From Mytilus edulis (taxonomy: Eukaryota > Mollusca > Bivalvia > Mytilida > Mytilidae), in NCBI RefSeq assembly GCF_963676685.1, contig NC_092349.1, positions 82,286,604-82,350,603 of the forward strand: a stretch of DNA of 64,000 nt, in the 5' to 3' direction. Of this stretch, positions 46,101 through 61,100 are shown piece after piece. Each line of letters begins with the position of its first letter. Position 1 is the stretch's first letter. The notes beneath the pieces were generated by a model. The model did not search any database. It saw only the letters and a program-made list of their open reading frames with translations, and was not told where the DNA came from. The position numbers were made by a program, and so were the translations under genes.

Positions 46101-49100
46101 ATTACCACATAGTACGTTATTAAACAGCCACACAATAATTCAAACGAGTAATTGATTTATGTACCATACTATTATTGCAAAACAAATGAAAACAAAACCA
46201 CAAGCGACAACCACAGAACTCAATCTCCTGACTTATAAAGAGCACACTAAGAGGTTAGAGGAGTAACGCGTGTTTGCAGGGGGCTCTCTGCCTAATCTTG
46301 AACAATGTGGTAACAGAACAACATAATAACAAACTCGAAAAAAGATGTATGGGGATCTTAAAAAAGCTATAAAACTAAATAAAAACACAAAAGACAGGTC
46401 AACCTATTCAGGATTATGTCCTTAATGATTTCATAAAGATTATTCCTACTCTACCGTTTGATCCTTGTAGTTTTCCTTTAACTGACAAGCTAAAATCTGA
46501 ACATGTTGAAAGTTTACTGATCTGTTAGAGTAACATATAAATGAGGTTGGTCGGTAAAACCAGTTACCTAGTACAAAAAGAGCTTGTGTGGTCGTCATCG
46601 TAATAATAACACATAATGTTTCAAATGTTTCACAATTCAACGAAACATGTTGTACTATAAAACATTTTACTTTTATTGCAGTTTCTGTAGGAAGATTTCA
46701 TAATACCAGCATGTGTGGAGTATTTGCACTTACCCAAGATGAGAAAACATTCCACATCACATCCGATGCGTATCAGATAGACCCTCCCTGCTCACTTTAC
46801 CTCATTGGTGTAAATATTATAAACAACAATTACAGTTTATCCGGCATGTGCTTTAAAATGTCTGATATAGCACTACCTTGTGACAGAAATGATACACTTA
46901 TTCTAAGAGGATGGGCTTTGGATATTCGTCACAAAGACCAGTCAATATTACTGTATGCAAATCAAAGTATGGTAAGTCAATGAGTGTTTAATCTATATAG
47001 ATCTATGTATATAAAAAGAAAAAGAAATAATATACTAATTTATAATTTAAAAGTTTTTGTTATGAATATGGAAGACATTCTGTAATTATGCTGTGTTATT
47101 ATAGGATTAAACGCCTTTTTAAAGGACTTTATTAGTGCATAAACTTGACCAATTTACTCACAAACAAATAAAATGTCCGAAATAACCAACGTCAAGATCA
47201 ACTACCGGGAGTTCTTTTGTCCGATTATATCAACGTATTAGATATTAGATCGAAACGTTTTATGTGAGATATGACTTAAATCAAATTTCTTTAATATTGT
47301 TTTGGTCTTTATATTTATTATTTATTTTGGTTTAAACCGTTTATTTCCAATTTTGTTGTTTTTGGATCATTTCCGACAGGAATTATAAATTGAACACAAT
47401 AATTTTGCTCCAATTTTATATCCTACAAGTGCTTTCTTTTAGAATGCTTCGGAATGCATCCTTTTATTTAACATCAGATGAAAGGAAAAGTATTCTGGAA
47501 TGTATATGATATTGTTAGTAATATAAATACAATTGGATAGGTAAAAAAAATATTTTAATTTTGAATACAAACGAATGCGTTTACCAGTTTTGCTCATACC
47601 GAAAAATTTAAAGACCAAATTATTATATATTGAAAAAAGGGTGTGGGATGATTGTCAATGATACAACTATTCCCAAGAGAATAAATCATCAACTATAGCT
47701 AGAACAACGTACGGCCTTCAACAATGTTCAAAGCCAATACGCACATACAGCTACAAAATTCTCCGAAATGACAATGGTGAAACAATTCAAACGAGAAAAC
47801 TAACAGCCTAGTTTGTAAACAGAAAATGAACGAAAAACTCATCACATGGCAAAATCAAATGACAAAACACTTCAAAAACGAATGGACAAGAACTGTCATA
47901 CTCCTGGCTTAGTACAGGCATTTTCAAAAGTAGAAAATGGTTGATTAAACCTTGTTTAAAAGCACTTAACCTCTCACCTTGATGTTAGTGTAATCAAATT
48001 CCGTTATATTTACAATGCTACGTGAACTAAACAGACTTAATAAATAAAATATGGGAACAACAGTCATCATCGTGTATCAATGTAAAAGGAATAATTTAAC
48101 AGAACATATACAATCTTACATAATGTGGAAGGGTTAAATATGTTAGCGGGATTCCAACCCTCCCTTACTTGGGAGAGGGTTGGGTAATATTTGCTTAAGG
48201 GACTTAGCATCTCAGTATTCTAACATTTGAACAATTGATCAGGCGATAATTAAAGCATCATGATAGTTATCTTGGCAGTACCAAACCACCTACTACTTAG
48301 CAGGTAATGCTTAACAAATGTTTTGACCTGGTACTTTTCTTTTTTCTATGAAAACAAATTCCCCCGACGATAAGAATGTTTGAAGACGTTGACAGTGTCA
48401 GAATGTATAGGCGAAAAGGCCATTTATATGTATATTTTTTTTTATCTCTGTTCAAGTCTGAACTATTTGATTCTATTCAAACCAAAGCAACTACGAATTT
48501 AAGACTTTTAGAAATGAATTTTCTGGTTTGTTGTTAATGTATTTCACTTTTTCACATGTATCATAACTATTAAATAACAGGTGGTTGTTATCTTTTTTTG
48601 TGTTGTCCTGCATTAGACTAACTGTTCACCATACCTCTATATAATAAGAATCGGATTGATTGACTGCTGTGTCAGTGTTTAACTCAACTCTTTGCACAAG
48701 TTAGCTATTTTGAAGCGGCCATTTGTTGAGGCGGAGGAAGTCTGATTCCGGAAAGAACATGATATCTTCTTTTACAATATATTTTTGTGCAGCCATGGAG
48801 TCCTTATCGAGAAACAGTCTATCTTTGCATTTGTGTTTGATTATGTAGATATGTGATGTTTTTCATATTATATGATGTTTATACAATACACATCTTGTCA
48901 CTTGTGCACTTGCCCTATAATGTAAAGTTTACTTTTTTCAGCTTGTTACAGAGAAAAATTTAAGATGTGACAATAAAGTAGATTTCACAATGAACTATGA
49001 ATTCTGTCGGGAGAAAGTATCTATGTTAGAGATCTTATTCTACAGTCCAAAAAAGCCATCTACAATGTTATCAAAGATAACGGTACAGTCGCGTGGTAAG

Positions 49101-52100
49101 ATTTTTATCTTACATATACTAAAACTGAAAACACAGGAAGTTTGAACAAAATTAGTGATTGTCAAACTGCTATGTATCCAACCATTTTTTTCCGAGAAAG
49201 TGATTGGTTCATTTGTTTTGAAATTTATATTTTTTTTTGGGTACCACCGTATGGTTACAAATTCCGATCTTTATTAACTAGGATTGCCAGTAAACCTCCC
49301 AAATGTCAATTGTTCTCTGTAGATAATATGTCTATACAGCCAAAAGGGATAAACACCAAAAAACTGTTATTCAAAAAACCTGTGTCGAACACAAACCTGA
49401 AATCAAAGAAAAGTTTTAAAAAAAAACTCCAAGGTATGAATCAAAAGATATATATTATTGCATGCACTTTGGATTTTAGTTTTTGAATGATCTAGAATGT
49501 CAATAAAAATACTTAAGAGATATGTAATACTTTATATTATATCGTTTATATATGCACCAACACAATTTTTTTTACTCTTTTAACAGTTATTGGCCCAACA
49601 TATCCTCCCTTAAGTTTACAGGACATGGAAACAATGAAAATACAGATGGATGAATGTAAGTCATGTAAAGTGACAAGACACCAAATGTATCTAGATTTCC
49701 TTGACAGAGTTATTTTGATTGCCAATAATGGTAACAAAAACAATAAGGACGAGAAAAACAAAGAGGAAGAAAAAAGTTCAGCTAGTGTTGGTAAGTTTAT
49801 CATATAGTTCCATCGATTGGATATTTTCGTATCACTACATATTAGCGAAAAGTGTATTCATAGTTCGGTATTCTTGGTATTTTACTCATTAGTGGAAGAG
49901 TGTTCTAGAACATCGTGGAAAAATAAATAGCAATATCCTTCAGACGATGTTTAAACTTTATAATTCATTAATAGAATTAGTGGTACTATTGTCAAAGCAG
50001 TAGATGCGCTTATTATAATTAAGCAATGCTTCTCAGGGATGTTGGAGGCCAATATATTTGAACATCGTGAGGGTTTCCTACTGTTGAGAAATAAGAAGTT
50101 GATAATTGGAAGGGAACACTCATATCATTAGTCGTACATTTCCATTTGTATGTATCCTCCTATGTCCAAAAAAACCAGGAGTCAGTTTCACCAAAAAAAA
50201 AGAAGGACTTAGATCGATCGTTAGTATACTGAATTGTTATAACTTAAGATAAATCTGAGTCGTAAGGGTTTTTCTTGTGAAACAGCGACTCCAGACTGTC
50301 AGGTTTCTGGAATATCCTGAATTTTAAATATACCTGGATATATGACATTCAGACACACAAAACTCTAAATAAAACCACGAAAGGAAAAAAGGGATTAAAG
50401 GGCAAATACGAACGCTAAATATTGAGCAAATGACATAACGGTTCTTATGTTCAATCCTGGTGGTGTAAATAGGTTAAAATTAGTCATGTACTCATTTTGG
50501 GGCTCTTTATAGCTTTCCGTTTGATTTGAGACAAGGGTCCATGTTTAAGGCTGTACTGTGATCTATAAAAAAATTTATACATTAAAACTGGGATGAAGAG
50601 TTTTTCTATTGACACTCATATCACATCTTCTAATTCATATAAGATGTTATACATGAAAAATTTATTTACAGTTAGATGTACACCAGGAATAACGCAAACT
50701 AGTTTTTTTTTATAATTTTCGTTTGCTAAAATTAATGTGTAAATAAACAAATCATAGATACCAGGACTAAATTAAGTCTATACGTCAGAGGCGCGTTTCG
50801 ACTACAAAAGACTCATCAGTGACGCTCGAATCCAAAAAAGTTAAAAATGCCAAATAAAGTTCGAAGTAAGCTGTCACAATGAAAATCGGTTAATGTCCAC
50901 TCAATGAACGTGCATTACATTAATTAATTACGTTTACTCATTGTAAATGTAAATTTAGTATGTTTCCTAAAGCGTTTACTTATTCGGGTTAACCATAAGC
51001 TGTCAAAATGAAAATAAAGTATATTTCTCGTTGAATTGAATGTTTATTTAAAATTTAGCATAATTGAATTCTTATTATTAAAAGTATTAGTTTACTTGAT
51101 TTGCAAGAAATTTACACTTAATTACAAAGCATGCATGTCTTTCAATTGCATGTGCGTTGTTGCAATTAATCAAAAATCACACAAATATTATCCAAAACAA
51201 AAGACTGCAAGAACGTATGTACATATGTTTTTTTCTTGGTTGAACTCTCATAAACAGTTTAAAATTTAACAAATGATATACAATAGATTTGGCAAAAAGT
51301 TTCCAGGCTATCCAATACCTAAAAAAGTCAATAATTTTCAAACACATGTAACATATCATGCGATATGCCAAGTCAGTGTATCATGTATATCATTCGAAAC
51401 GGTTTTATCATAGAGTGTAAACAAAGAATCATTAAAACTCGAAATGGAAATAAATGAATATTAAGCGTGACGTTTACCATTTTCTACATTTGAAAATGCA
51501 TGTACCAAGTCAGGAAAATGACAGTTCTTGTCCATTAGTTTTTGATGCGTTTTGTCATTTGATTTTGCCATGTGAGTATGGACTTTCCGAATGGATTTTC
51601 CCCTAGTTCAGTATTTTAGTGATTTTACTTTTCTCATAAATGCACGTGAAGTTTACGTCGTGTTAATGATTGCACATCATGCTTGGTCTGCATCAAACTG
51701 TACACGCTGTACTCGTGTAGAAATGTTATTGTCAATAGAATGTCTTATTTGGTTTTAAACTTAGTTTACCCCGTACAAATTTGATGTAATAGCCCTTTCA
51801 CACGTTTGATAATGGTCAACTTTAGTACCAAGCAATTTTATGAACATTCCTTTTATTTAATTGACAAAATTACATTTTCATAAAAAAAAATACACATAAA
51901 AAGGGTAACACCATGTTGATTTTTACTAACAATCGTTAATTCAGTGCGAGAATCACCTCTTCACAGATATATGTCTTTCTATGTTGTAATGTTTTGCACC
52001 TATTTTGATTGAAGATTGGCGCTTGTTCAAACGATTTAAACCGCTGATTGTTTGCACCTGTCCTAAATCAGTAACCTGTTGTTAAGTGGTTGTTGTTTTA

Positions 52101-55100
52101 TGTGGTTCATAAGTAATTTCCGTAACTTCATTTTAATATAGATTTGGATGTTGTTGTTCCTGTTCGAATTGATTTCAACTAGTCATATTTTAGACCTTAT
52201 AGTTGCTATTTACTTTTTCAATTGTAACTTGAATGGACAGTTGTCTTATTAGCACTAAAAGAAAGACGAAAGATACCAAAGGGACAGTCAAACTAATAAA
52301 TCTAAAACAAACTGACAACGACACTAATTACGCATATTCTTATTTCTTTTGCGACTTTGTTGATTTTTTATAGATAAAAATGTTACCTGGTTGATATAGT
52401 TTACCTTCTTGCGAATATGTTGGTTTTTGCCAGCGTAATCTTAATTTTTGATTTTTCTTTTTTTAGATTTAAATATATTATTACCCGCACTGTTTGGTTC
52501 TTTAGCAACTGCGGCAGTACCAGTGTTAACAATTATAGGCGTTTGGTGGAAAAAAAGTAAGATTGCTTATACTACTAAAAAGAAGGAAAAAGGTTAACAG
52601 TTATTTTTAATATCAGCTGCATATTAATAAACTCATCATATATACCAGGATTCAAAATCTTAACTCCATGCGCGCTTGTTGTCTTTGGTGATCCATGTTG
52701 GCGTGGCTCTGTACTTATACATCCCGCCATTGAGTTATTGAGGTCTTTGTTTGTAAACTTGTCTTTCCTTTTTCTATATGCCTTTAAGTGCTTCTCGGTT
52801 ACATATTTTGTTACATAGTGAATAAGATTAAAACACATGTTGACTGCTGTACCCCTATACATGGCTGTGTATATTCTGTATTTACAACTCGTCTCAACAT
52901 CAACCCAACAATGTTAGATCTGATGTTTAGACGAGTTGTATATGCAAAATGTGCACAGCCATGTATCACCATCACTGCTGATGATCTGATGAATAAATAT
53001 GTTGAAGAGTTCTCACTGGTTCAGACGTACTTGGTATATATATATATATTCAGACCCATCTACAACAAAATTTGGTTTACATTCACACGTATAAAAATTG
53101 AGGTTTTAATCCAACGCAATCATAGGTTTGAACGTAGATTTCAATTTAGAGTTATATTTTTTCATTTGTATCATATTTTCTCTCCGGTTTATAAGATCCG
53201 TTCATCTTATATGGAATCTTAAAATTCAAGAGTCTATCTTAAATTGCGGGTAAATTATATGGCCTTCTAAATATCGTTTCGATCTCTAACATCACTGAAC
53301 AGACAACTATTGTCGAAATCAGGATCTAATGTACCAAAAACAATTGACACCTTAACTTTGTGACATAACATCTTGGCCACAAATTTATTGTTTTCTGTTT
53401 AGTATTAAATCTATATTAAGATCCCTTTTGTTACATCTTGTGATCAATTTTATTTGGCAATCGCCAATGGTAGTGTTAAAGAACATCAGTTGTTCGACCT
53501 GTTAGTCAAATGCGTTTTGTTTAAATATTCTTTTTTTACTTTCTTGGTCATTTAGATAATGTTGTTTGTTCTGTATTTAGACCCTTCTACAACGAAATTT
53601 GTTTTACATGTACACGTATAAAAATGCGGTTTTTATCCAACGCAACCATAGGTTTGAACGTATTTATCAATTTAGACTTGTATAAATATACGAAAGCTTC
53701 ATTTCAATGAAGTCCATGTGGTCGTGTGGTCTAGCGTGCCGGCCACAGTGCAGGCGATTTGGTGTCACAAAATCTCGGTAGCATGTGTTCGAATCCCGGC
53801 GAGGGAAGAACAAAAAAGTTGCCAAAACAAATTGTCTAGACGAGTTTTATATACAGAATGTACGTATACACAGCCATGTATCACCATCACTGCTGGTGCT
53901 CCGATGGACAAATCTGTTGTAGAGTTGTCACTGGTTCAGACGTACTTATAAATATAATTCTTTCTGTGACAGTTTCTTACATTAATTTGTAGGATCTTTT
54001 TCTACAGATACTTTAGCTGATCTGTAAAAATAAAATCTGCATGTCTTATATATCATGTACTGAAATACGACGCTAGATAAAAACTGACGTGGAAAGCTAA
54101 CACCCGGTCACCGAAAGATTCATTTTAATGAAGCCCACGTGACCGTGTGGTTAAGCTCGCCGGCTACAGTGCAAGCGATTTGGTGTCACGATATATCTCA
54201 GTAGCATGGGTTCGAATCTCGTCGAGGGAAAAACAAAACATTTGCGAAAGCAAATTTGCAGATCGAATATTGTTGGGTTGAGGTTTAGACGAGTTGTTTA
54301 TATATATGTATATATATATGTAGGACTCTAAAGTGCGATGGTCACGCTAAAGTGCGAGGGTATACGCTAAAGTACGATGGTGTCTCACGCTAAAGTACGA
54401 TGGTGTATCACGCTAAAGTGCGATGGTTGTTACTTCGCTAAAGTACGATTGTATATAACGCTTAAGTGCGATGGACCAAAAGGGTAAGGTTCGAGGTCAT
54501 AAAAAAAACGTTAAATAACACTCAATGTAAAACGATCCTTTTGTATACTATAGCGTTATAAGGTTTATACCATATGTAAAAGGCAGTATAATTTAACAGC
54601 ATTCTGAAGTGAATGATTCTCAAACTCAAAGACCGACCATGTAATAATTGTTAAAAAGGTAATTTAGATGTCACAGAAGACTGTATATTTCTTGTAAACT
54701 AATTTTTGACAACTCGTGCGTAATAAATATTGTTATAATTGATGTAGCTTGCCGTACACAGTCTATTGCTTATGGTAACAACTCCCCTTACAATCGTCCT
54801 TTTAAAATTAAAAGATACAAAATTCGATTACATGTATGGTTGGAATATGTTAAATTGATTTATTTGTTTGATTTAAATGAGAGAGAAAGGCGTTGTTTAT
54901 TTTGCCGAGCTTAGATAAAATTAACGGTACTAATTTTCTTGCACCAGATGCGCATTTCGACAATACATGTCTCTTCAGTGATGCTCTTGACCAAAATATT
55001 TGAAATCCAAAGCTTATATAAAAGATGAAGAGCTATAACCCAAAAGGTCCAAAAAGTATAGCCAAATCCGTGAAAGAAATCAGAGCTTTGCACGAGGGAG

Positions 55101-58100
55101 ATACATTCCTTAATTTATAATAATTTCTATCATTTTGTAACACATTGTAACAGCAAATTTTAATAACACAAAAAATCCGTATTTTCATGCCAGTACCGAA
55201 GTACTGGCTACTGGGCTGGTGATACCATCGGGGACTAATAGTCCACCAGCAGAGGCATCGACCCAGTGGTAGTAAATAAAATTAACGGTTCTAATTTTCT
55301 TGCAACAGATGCGCATTTCGACAATACATGTCTCTTCAGTGATGCTCGTGGCCAAAATATTTGAAATCCAAAGCTTATATAAAAGATGAAGAGTTATAAC
55401 CCAAAAGGTCCAAAAAGTATAGCCAAATCCTTGAAAGAAATCAGAGCTTTGCACGAGGGAGATACATTCCTTAATTTATAATAATTTCTATCATTTTGTA
55501 ACAGCAAATTTTAATAACACAAAAAATCCGTATTTTCATGCCAGTACCGAAGTACTGGCTACTGGGCTGGTGATACCCTCGGGGACTAATAGTCCACCAG
55601 CAGAGGCATCGACCCAGTGGTAGTAAATAAAATTAACGGTACAAATTTTCTTGCACCAGATGCGCATTTCGACAATACATGTCTCTTCAGTGATGCTCGT
55701 TGCCAAAATATTTGAAATCCAAAGCTTATATAAAAGATGAAGAGCTATAACCCAAAAGGTCCAAAAAGTATAGCCAAATCCGTGAAAGACATCAGAGCTT
55801 TGCACGAGGGAGATACATTCCTTAATTTATAATAATTTCTATCATTTTGTAACAGCAAATTTTAATAACACAAAAAATCCGTATTTTTATGCCAGTACCG
55901 AAGTACTGGCTACTGGGCTGGTGATACCCTCGGGGACTAATAGTCCACCAGCAGAGGCATCGACCCAGTGGTAGAAAATATAAGTAAACGGTACTAATTT
56001 TCTTGCACCAGATGCGCATTTCGACAAGACATGTCTCTTCAGTGATGCTCGTGACCAAAATATTTGAAATCCGAAGCTTATATAAAAGATGAAGAGCTAT
56101 AACCCAAAAGGTCCAAAAAGTATAGCCAAATCCGTGAAAGACATCAGAGCTTTGCACGAGAAAGATACATTCCTTAATTTATAATAATTTCTATCATTTT
56201 GTAACAGCAAATTTTAATAACACAAAAAATCCGTATTTTCATGCCAGAACCGAAGTACTGGCTACTGGGCTGGTGATACCCTTTCGCCTTTTTTGTAGCG
56301 ACTACACCTCCATGTTATATTTTCCTGTAATGTACCATCTAATCATGTTTTATCCGACAATTTATAATTTACGCATGGAAATATGTTCCTTTATTTTGCC
56401 GACGTTACTTTTAAATAAAGCGACAACATGTTTACGGAGACCGCAAAATGAACTGCAAACATAAATATTGATTCAAATGCATCCGTTCGCTTCTAATGAA
56501 AGCAGGATACAAAAAAGTTATGTGAATACTATATCTATAGGACCTAAATTAAAACAGTCAGTTTTGGAAAAGATGTTTAGATGACTGCATAATATTTTGG
56601 AGCAGATCAGAAAAGGATTCAAATAAATTTACAGATCTTATCAACTCCTTACATCCGTCTATTAAATTCACCATGGAAACCAATGACACACACTACCATT
56701 TTTCGATATCCTCATCTTAAAATCAGGTAGACATATAACAACGGATATTTATTATAAATCAACAGACATCCATCAATACTTAAATTTGTTGTCGTGTCAT
56801 CCATCCCACACAAAAAGAAATATACCTTACTGTATGGCCAGGCGGATTTGTGCAATAGTATCGGACAATGTCATTCGAGAAGTACGTTTGAATAAATTAA
56901 AAGGCTTTTTGACACAACACTTATACCCAAAGGGTCTAATCGAAAATGGAATTCAAAAATCTAAACTACTGACACTTCAAGAATTACGAACCCCGGAAGT
57001 ACAAGACACGGATAAAAACTTAAAGAAAATACCGTTTGTAAGTACACATGATCCGTATTAACCAGAACGTTTTTAATACAATAAAAGCAAACCTTCCGAT
57101 TCTAAATGAAAGCGAAACTATGAAAAAATTGATACCGGAAGAAACTTAATCTACAGCCAAAGACAACCTAAAAACTTAAAGAAACACTTTACCAGAGCTT
57201 GGTTCGAATTGAAGGTTAGAGTCTTTGAAATAAATTCTTGCGGAGATTCAAGATGCGGTGTTTGCGATCAACATATAAAAAATTTAAAAACGGATAAAAT
57301 AAAATCATTATCATTTAAAGATGGCAAAACATTTCATGTGAATACCAATATGACTTGTGAGACAACAAATCTTATTTACTGCGTCACATATCCGGGTTGT
57401 CACGATAATCATTATATACAGACCGGAAACAGCTTCTGTGAACGGGTGCGAATTAACAAAGAACAAATAAAACACCCACAATACAGAAATTCGCCAATTA
57501 GTACGCAACTTGACACGTGTGGTAAAAAGCATTTTCAAATAATGCCTATTTTTAAAGGTATACGGGATGAATCATACAGAAAAGAGATGGAACGTTATTT
57601 CATAATAACGTCCCGATAGACATTAAATCCAGAGAATGTTTAATAACAAACAATGCCGGAACATCACAAACCGCCTTAACGACGTCGCTCATACCGATTC
57701 AGTTATCCTGAAGAGTCCCAATGGGAGGATGAAATGGATAGAATGGAACTGTTCAATTTTTACTTATTTTACTATTTTATCTAATGAATATATATATCTA
57801 CACATGTAAAAATTATGTTTTACACCTTTATATATGTATATAAAGATGTGGTAAGATTGCAAAAGACCAAATGATACAGAAATAAAAAAATATATTATCC
57901 ATATAGCCTTCAACAATGAGCAAAACCAATATCGCATATTTAGCTATAAAAAGCCCATAAATGACAATGTAAAACAATTCAAACGAGGAAACTAACGGCC
58001 CTATTTATGAATAAAAAAATAACGAAAATGAATATGTAATCAAAACAAACGACAACCACTGAATGACAGGCTCCTGAATTGGGACAGACACATGCATTCA

Positions 58101-61100
58101 TAATGTATGTTTGTTTTGTTCACACATTGTTGTCAATATAATGGACTTTTGTGCGACTGTCATACAAGTTAAAGGATAAGTTAGCTATAAGACCCGGCGC
58201 CATAAAACTATTTGAGTAAAGTTTTTATACTCAGCCTGAGAATTTTCTCAACTTTTTTATTCTCAGCAAAATACACAGCCATAAAACAATTCTCAGATAT
58301 TTTTTTACTCAAAGTTAAGAATTCTTAAATATTTGAGTATAGCCAATACCATACTTAAGTAAAGAAATAATCGTGTTGCTTTTGAGGGTATTTTGATAAA
58401 GAATTAAATGTCAATAAGGTTTTTAAGGATCTCGAAGCGTATAAGAGATATATAGTAAACATAAATTGGGTCTTAAATTTTGTTTTCAAAGTAGACATTT
58501 TCACATTTCAAATCTTAAAATTTCTACTTTAAATAAAATTGTATACGAAAAATCATAATGTCTTATAATTCTGTGGTAGCATATGAGAATCAAAAACTTG
58601 AGTTGATAACCCCATTTTTGTTAGTAGGTTGTAGCATATTAATCTTACCGAATTTTAAAAGAGACCACAAAAAAAAACCAACCAATTAAACAGCTTCTCA
58701 TTGTAGATACTCCTTCACTGGGAGTATTATGCATTATATATATGCATTATATATCCCGCTTGTATATCAGATCTTTACTTGAAATTACCTAAGATATACA
58801 AGGTGATTTTGAGAATAGAAATCCCCCCCCCCCCCCAACTGAAAAAAAGAAAGAAAGAAAGAAATGAGTTGAAAACAGAAAAAAGAAAAAGACTGAATAA
58901 ATAGGTGCTAAACTTGATGTCCATTTACCAAATGCATTGAAAATCATCAAATATCTCAGATACTAAATTATTAGGAATAAAGTTAAATAATTCCTCCTCC
59001 CCCCTGTTTGGTTTTAAACAGATCATAGTCAAAATTGATTAATTTATCATTTGTGCAGCATAGTGACAGATTCGGGGGAAGGGGAAAAGTATGTGTGTGT
59101 GTTCGGGGGGGGTAATCTGGGTAGTGTCGTCATATGTCATATATATGTCGTTGATACAGACAAAAAAGACGATCAGAACGCAAGAATTTTACAGAAAACA
59201 TTTCCTTACTGAATAAAGAAAAAAGGGCCAATAGATTTACAGAATACGGAAAAATGGAACCACCCCACTCCCCTTTTCCCGGTATCAAGACCCTCTTATA
59301 TCATTGTGACTGATAGTTTTGTTAAATAAATTTAAGTTTTTATTTTCGAAAAAAATATTTTCACTAGGTGATAAATGAAATGACCAATATGATATGCAAT
59401 AAAAATGAGAATGGAAATGGGGAATGTGTCAAAGAGATAGTAACCCAACCAGAGAAAAAACATCAGCAGAAGGTCACCAACAGGTCTTCAATGTAACGAG
59501 AATTTATATTTTACTGCACCCAGAGGCTTCCTTGAGCTGGCCCCTAAACAAATATAATATACTAGTTCAGTGATGATGAATGACATACCAAATTGTACAC
59601 AAGAAAATAAAATTAAAATAATACCAGACTATGCGCTTTGCTCATTGTTGAAGGCCGTACAGTGACCTATAGTTGTTAATGTTTGTGTTATTTTGGTCTT
59701 TTGTGGATAATTGTTTCATTGGCAATCATACCATATCTTCTTTTTTATATTAACAAAGGCCTTCTCACACGATGTCGTATTTCCATTTTCTCTTTCTGAC
59801 AGGGCAATATGATATTTTACTCAGAGAGCAATTTTACTACTTGCATAATTGTTAAATTGTATTAAAATTATTAAATTCTGTATCAATATCTCGAATATTG
59901 AAAACGAATTAAATTTTTTGTCGAAAACTTTTAGCCTTAAATATAGTGGCAGCTGAGGGTGAAACAAACATTTTTTTTTCTCAGGGTAAAATTTATTTTT
60001 TCTCTCTCCTAAAACTGAAAAAAATTTCAAAAATCGCCCCCCCCCCCCCCCCCCCACAAAAATCAGGTGATTGCTGCCTAAAAACATCTGGTTTTATATA
60101 TATTTTTGGTTGTGTGTTGGTAGTTTCACTCTTATAAACAAATGACTTTAAATTGTCACATGGTGTCTTCTTATGTCGTCTGGATACATTATCAATGTTA
60201 TTAATCCGTAATAAATGTTTATTTGGCATGCCATACACGATAGAAGTCCTGACGTGAAAGAAAACACTCTTCACTTAAACGTCAACGAAGACTACATTTA
60301 ATCTGTATAAAAAAACATATGAATAAGTAAATAATTATTAAAAATATATATATTTATAAGAAGGTACGGGTAAACAACTCAAAATATTTCAAGAATTTTC
60401 TCTTATAATTTTAAACAATTGCCACCTTAGGAACTCCTTAGGGATGTACTAAGGTGAGGTTAGGTGAAAATTAATATATTAAGAAGTTAAAATTGATACT
60501 TTAATCTGGTAGATCAACATTTGAGGATAAAAATAAGATAAAAATATTGATAGGTCATGGAACTTCTTTTCGAGATATTTGAGATTTAAAATATGGCGGG
60601 AAAAGGCTAACTCGGCCTTTTACCTTATATTTGCATTGGTAGTAATGGGTCTCAAAACAAAAGAAAGAAAATCAAGAATTTCTAAAATTTTGGTAAATGA
60701 CCTTTCATGAGCTATTAGGTCTTATATGAAAAAATAAATGGGTGTCATGGGGTAACATATTTTACATTATATTGTATGGAAAAACACCAAGGAGTCCAAA
60801 CATTTGACACAAATTCCAAAACCTCACCTAAGTACATCCTTAATTTATATACAGTATTCAAGCTGTGACTTTTTGCCCATTAACAGATGCTTACAAACTT
60901 TCCATTTACCGATGCTTACAAAATGCTACTTGTCATTTTGTCTATCATAGATTCTTTTTTATGTTTTACAATATTGCTAAAGAGAAAAAAACTGAGTTTT
61001 AGCGAAGTTTGGTATACTTTTAAGTTTTCAAACATCTATTTTACCGCTTACATCACTGAGAAAAAAATTCTCAGCAAATAAAAAAAATTCTCAGCTAAGA

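Larger units (their letters stand above)
49791..52466 (+). other. Gene C intron 5
   Basis: About 2.7 kb. Contains R1 minus (50500-50640), a repeat with GAGGCGCGTTTCGACTACAA (50788-50880), R2 (51470-51640) and tail fragments of the reverse-transcriptase element near 52260-52330 (minus). No exon seen. Confidence 0.5.

Noticed and set aside
49142-49486. 114-codon + strand ORF in gene C intron 4
   Set aside because: It is not in frame with exon 4, lies between good GT and AG sites, and the homologous intron of gene B has stops.
53705-53830. Functional tRNA gene
   Set aside because: Box A and B are present, but the acceptor stem and a clean cloverleaf are missing and a diverged copy lies 400 bp away. 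SINE-like is the better reading.
54326-54476. CRISPR-like array
   Set aside because: Repeats are about 15 bp with linkers of 4-12 bp, there are no cas genes, and the sequence is eukaryotic.
55185-56157. Minus-strand ORFs of 89-111 codons, similar to each other, starting MQSSD
   Set aside because: They are the same frame seen in each unit of the 351-bp array. Their similarity is explained by tandem duplication, and no motif or splice context supports coding.
59821-60274. Minus-strand ORFs with a glycine run and + strand ORF with a proline run
   Set aside because: Both come from the poly-C tract at 60037-60055 inside a transposable element.
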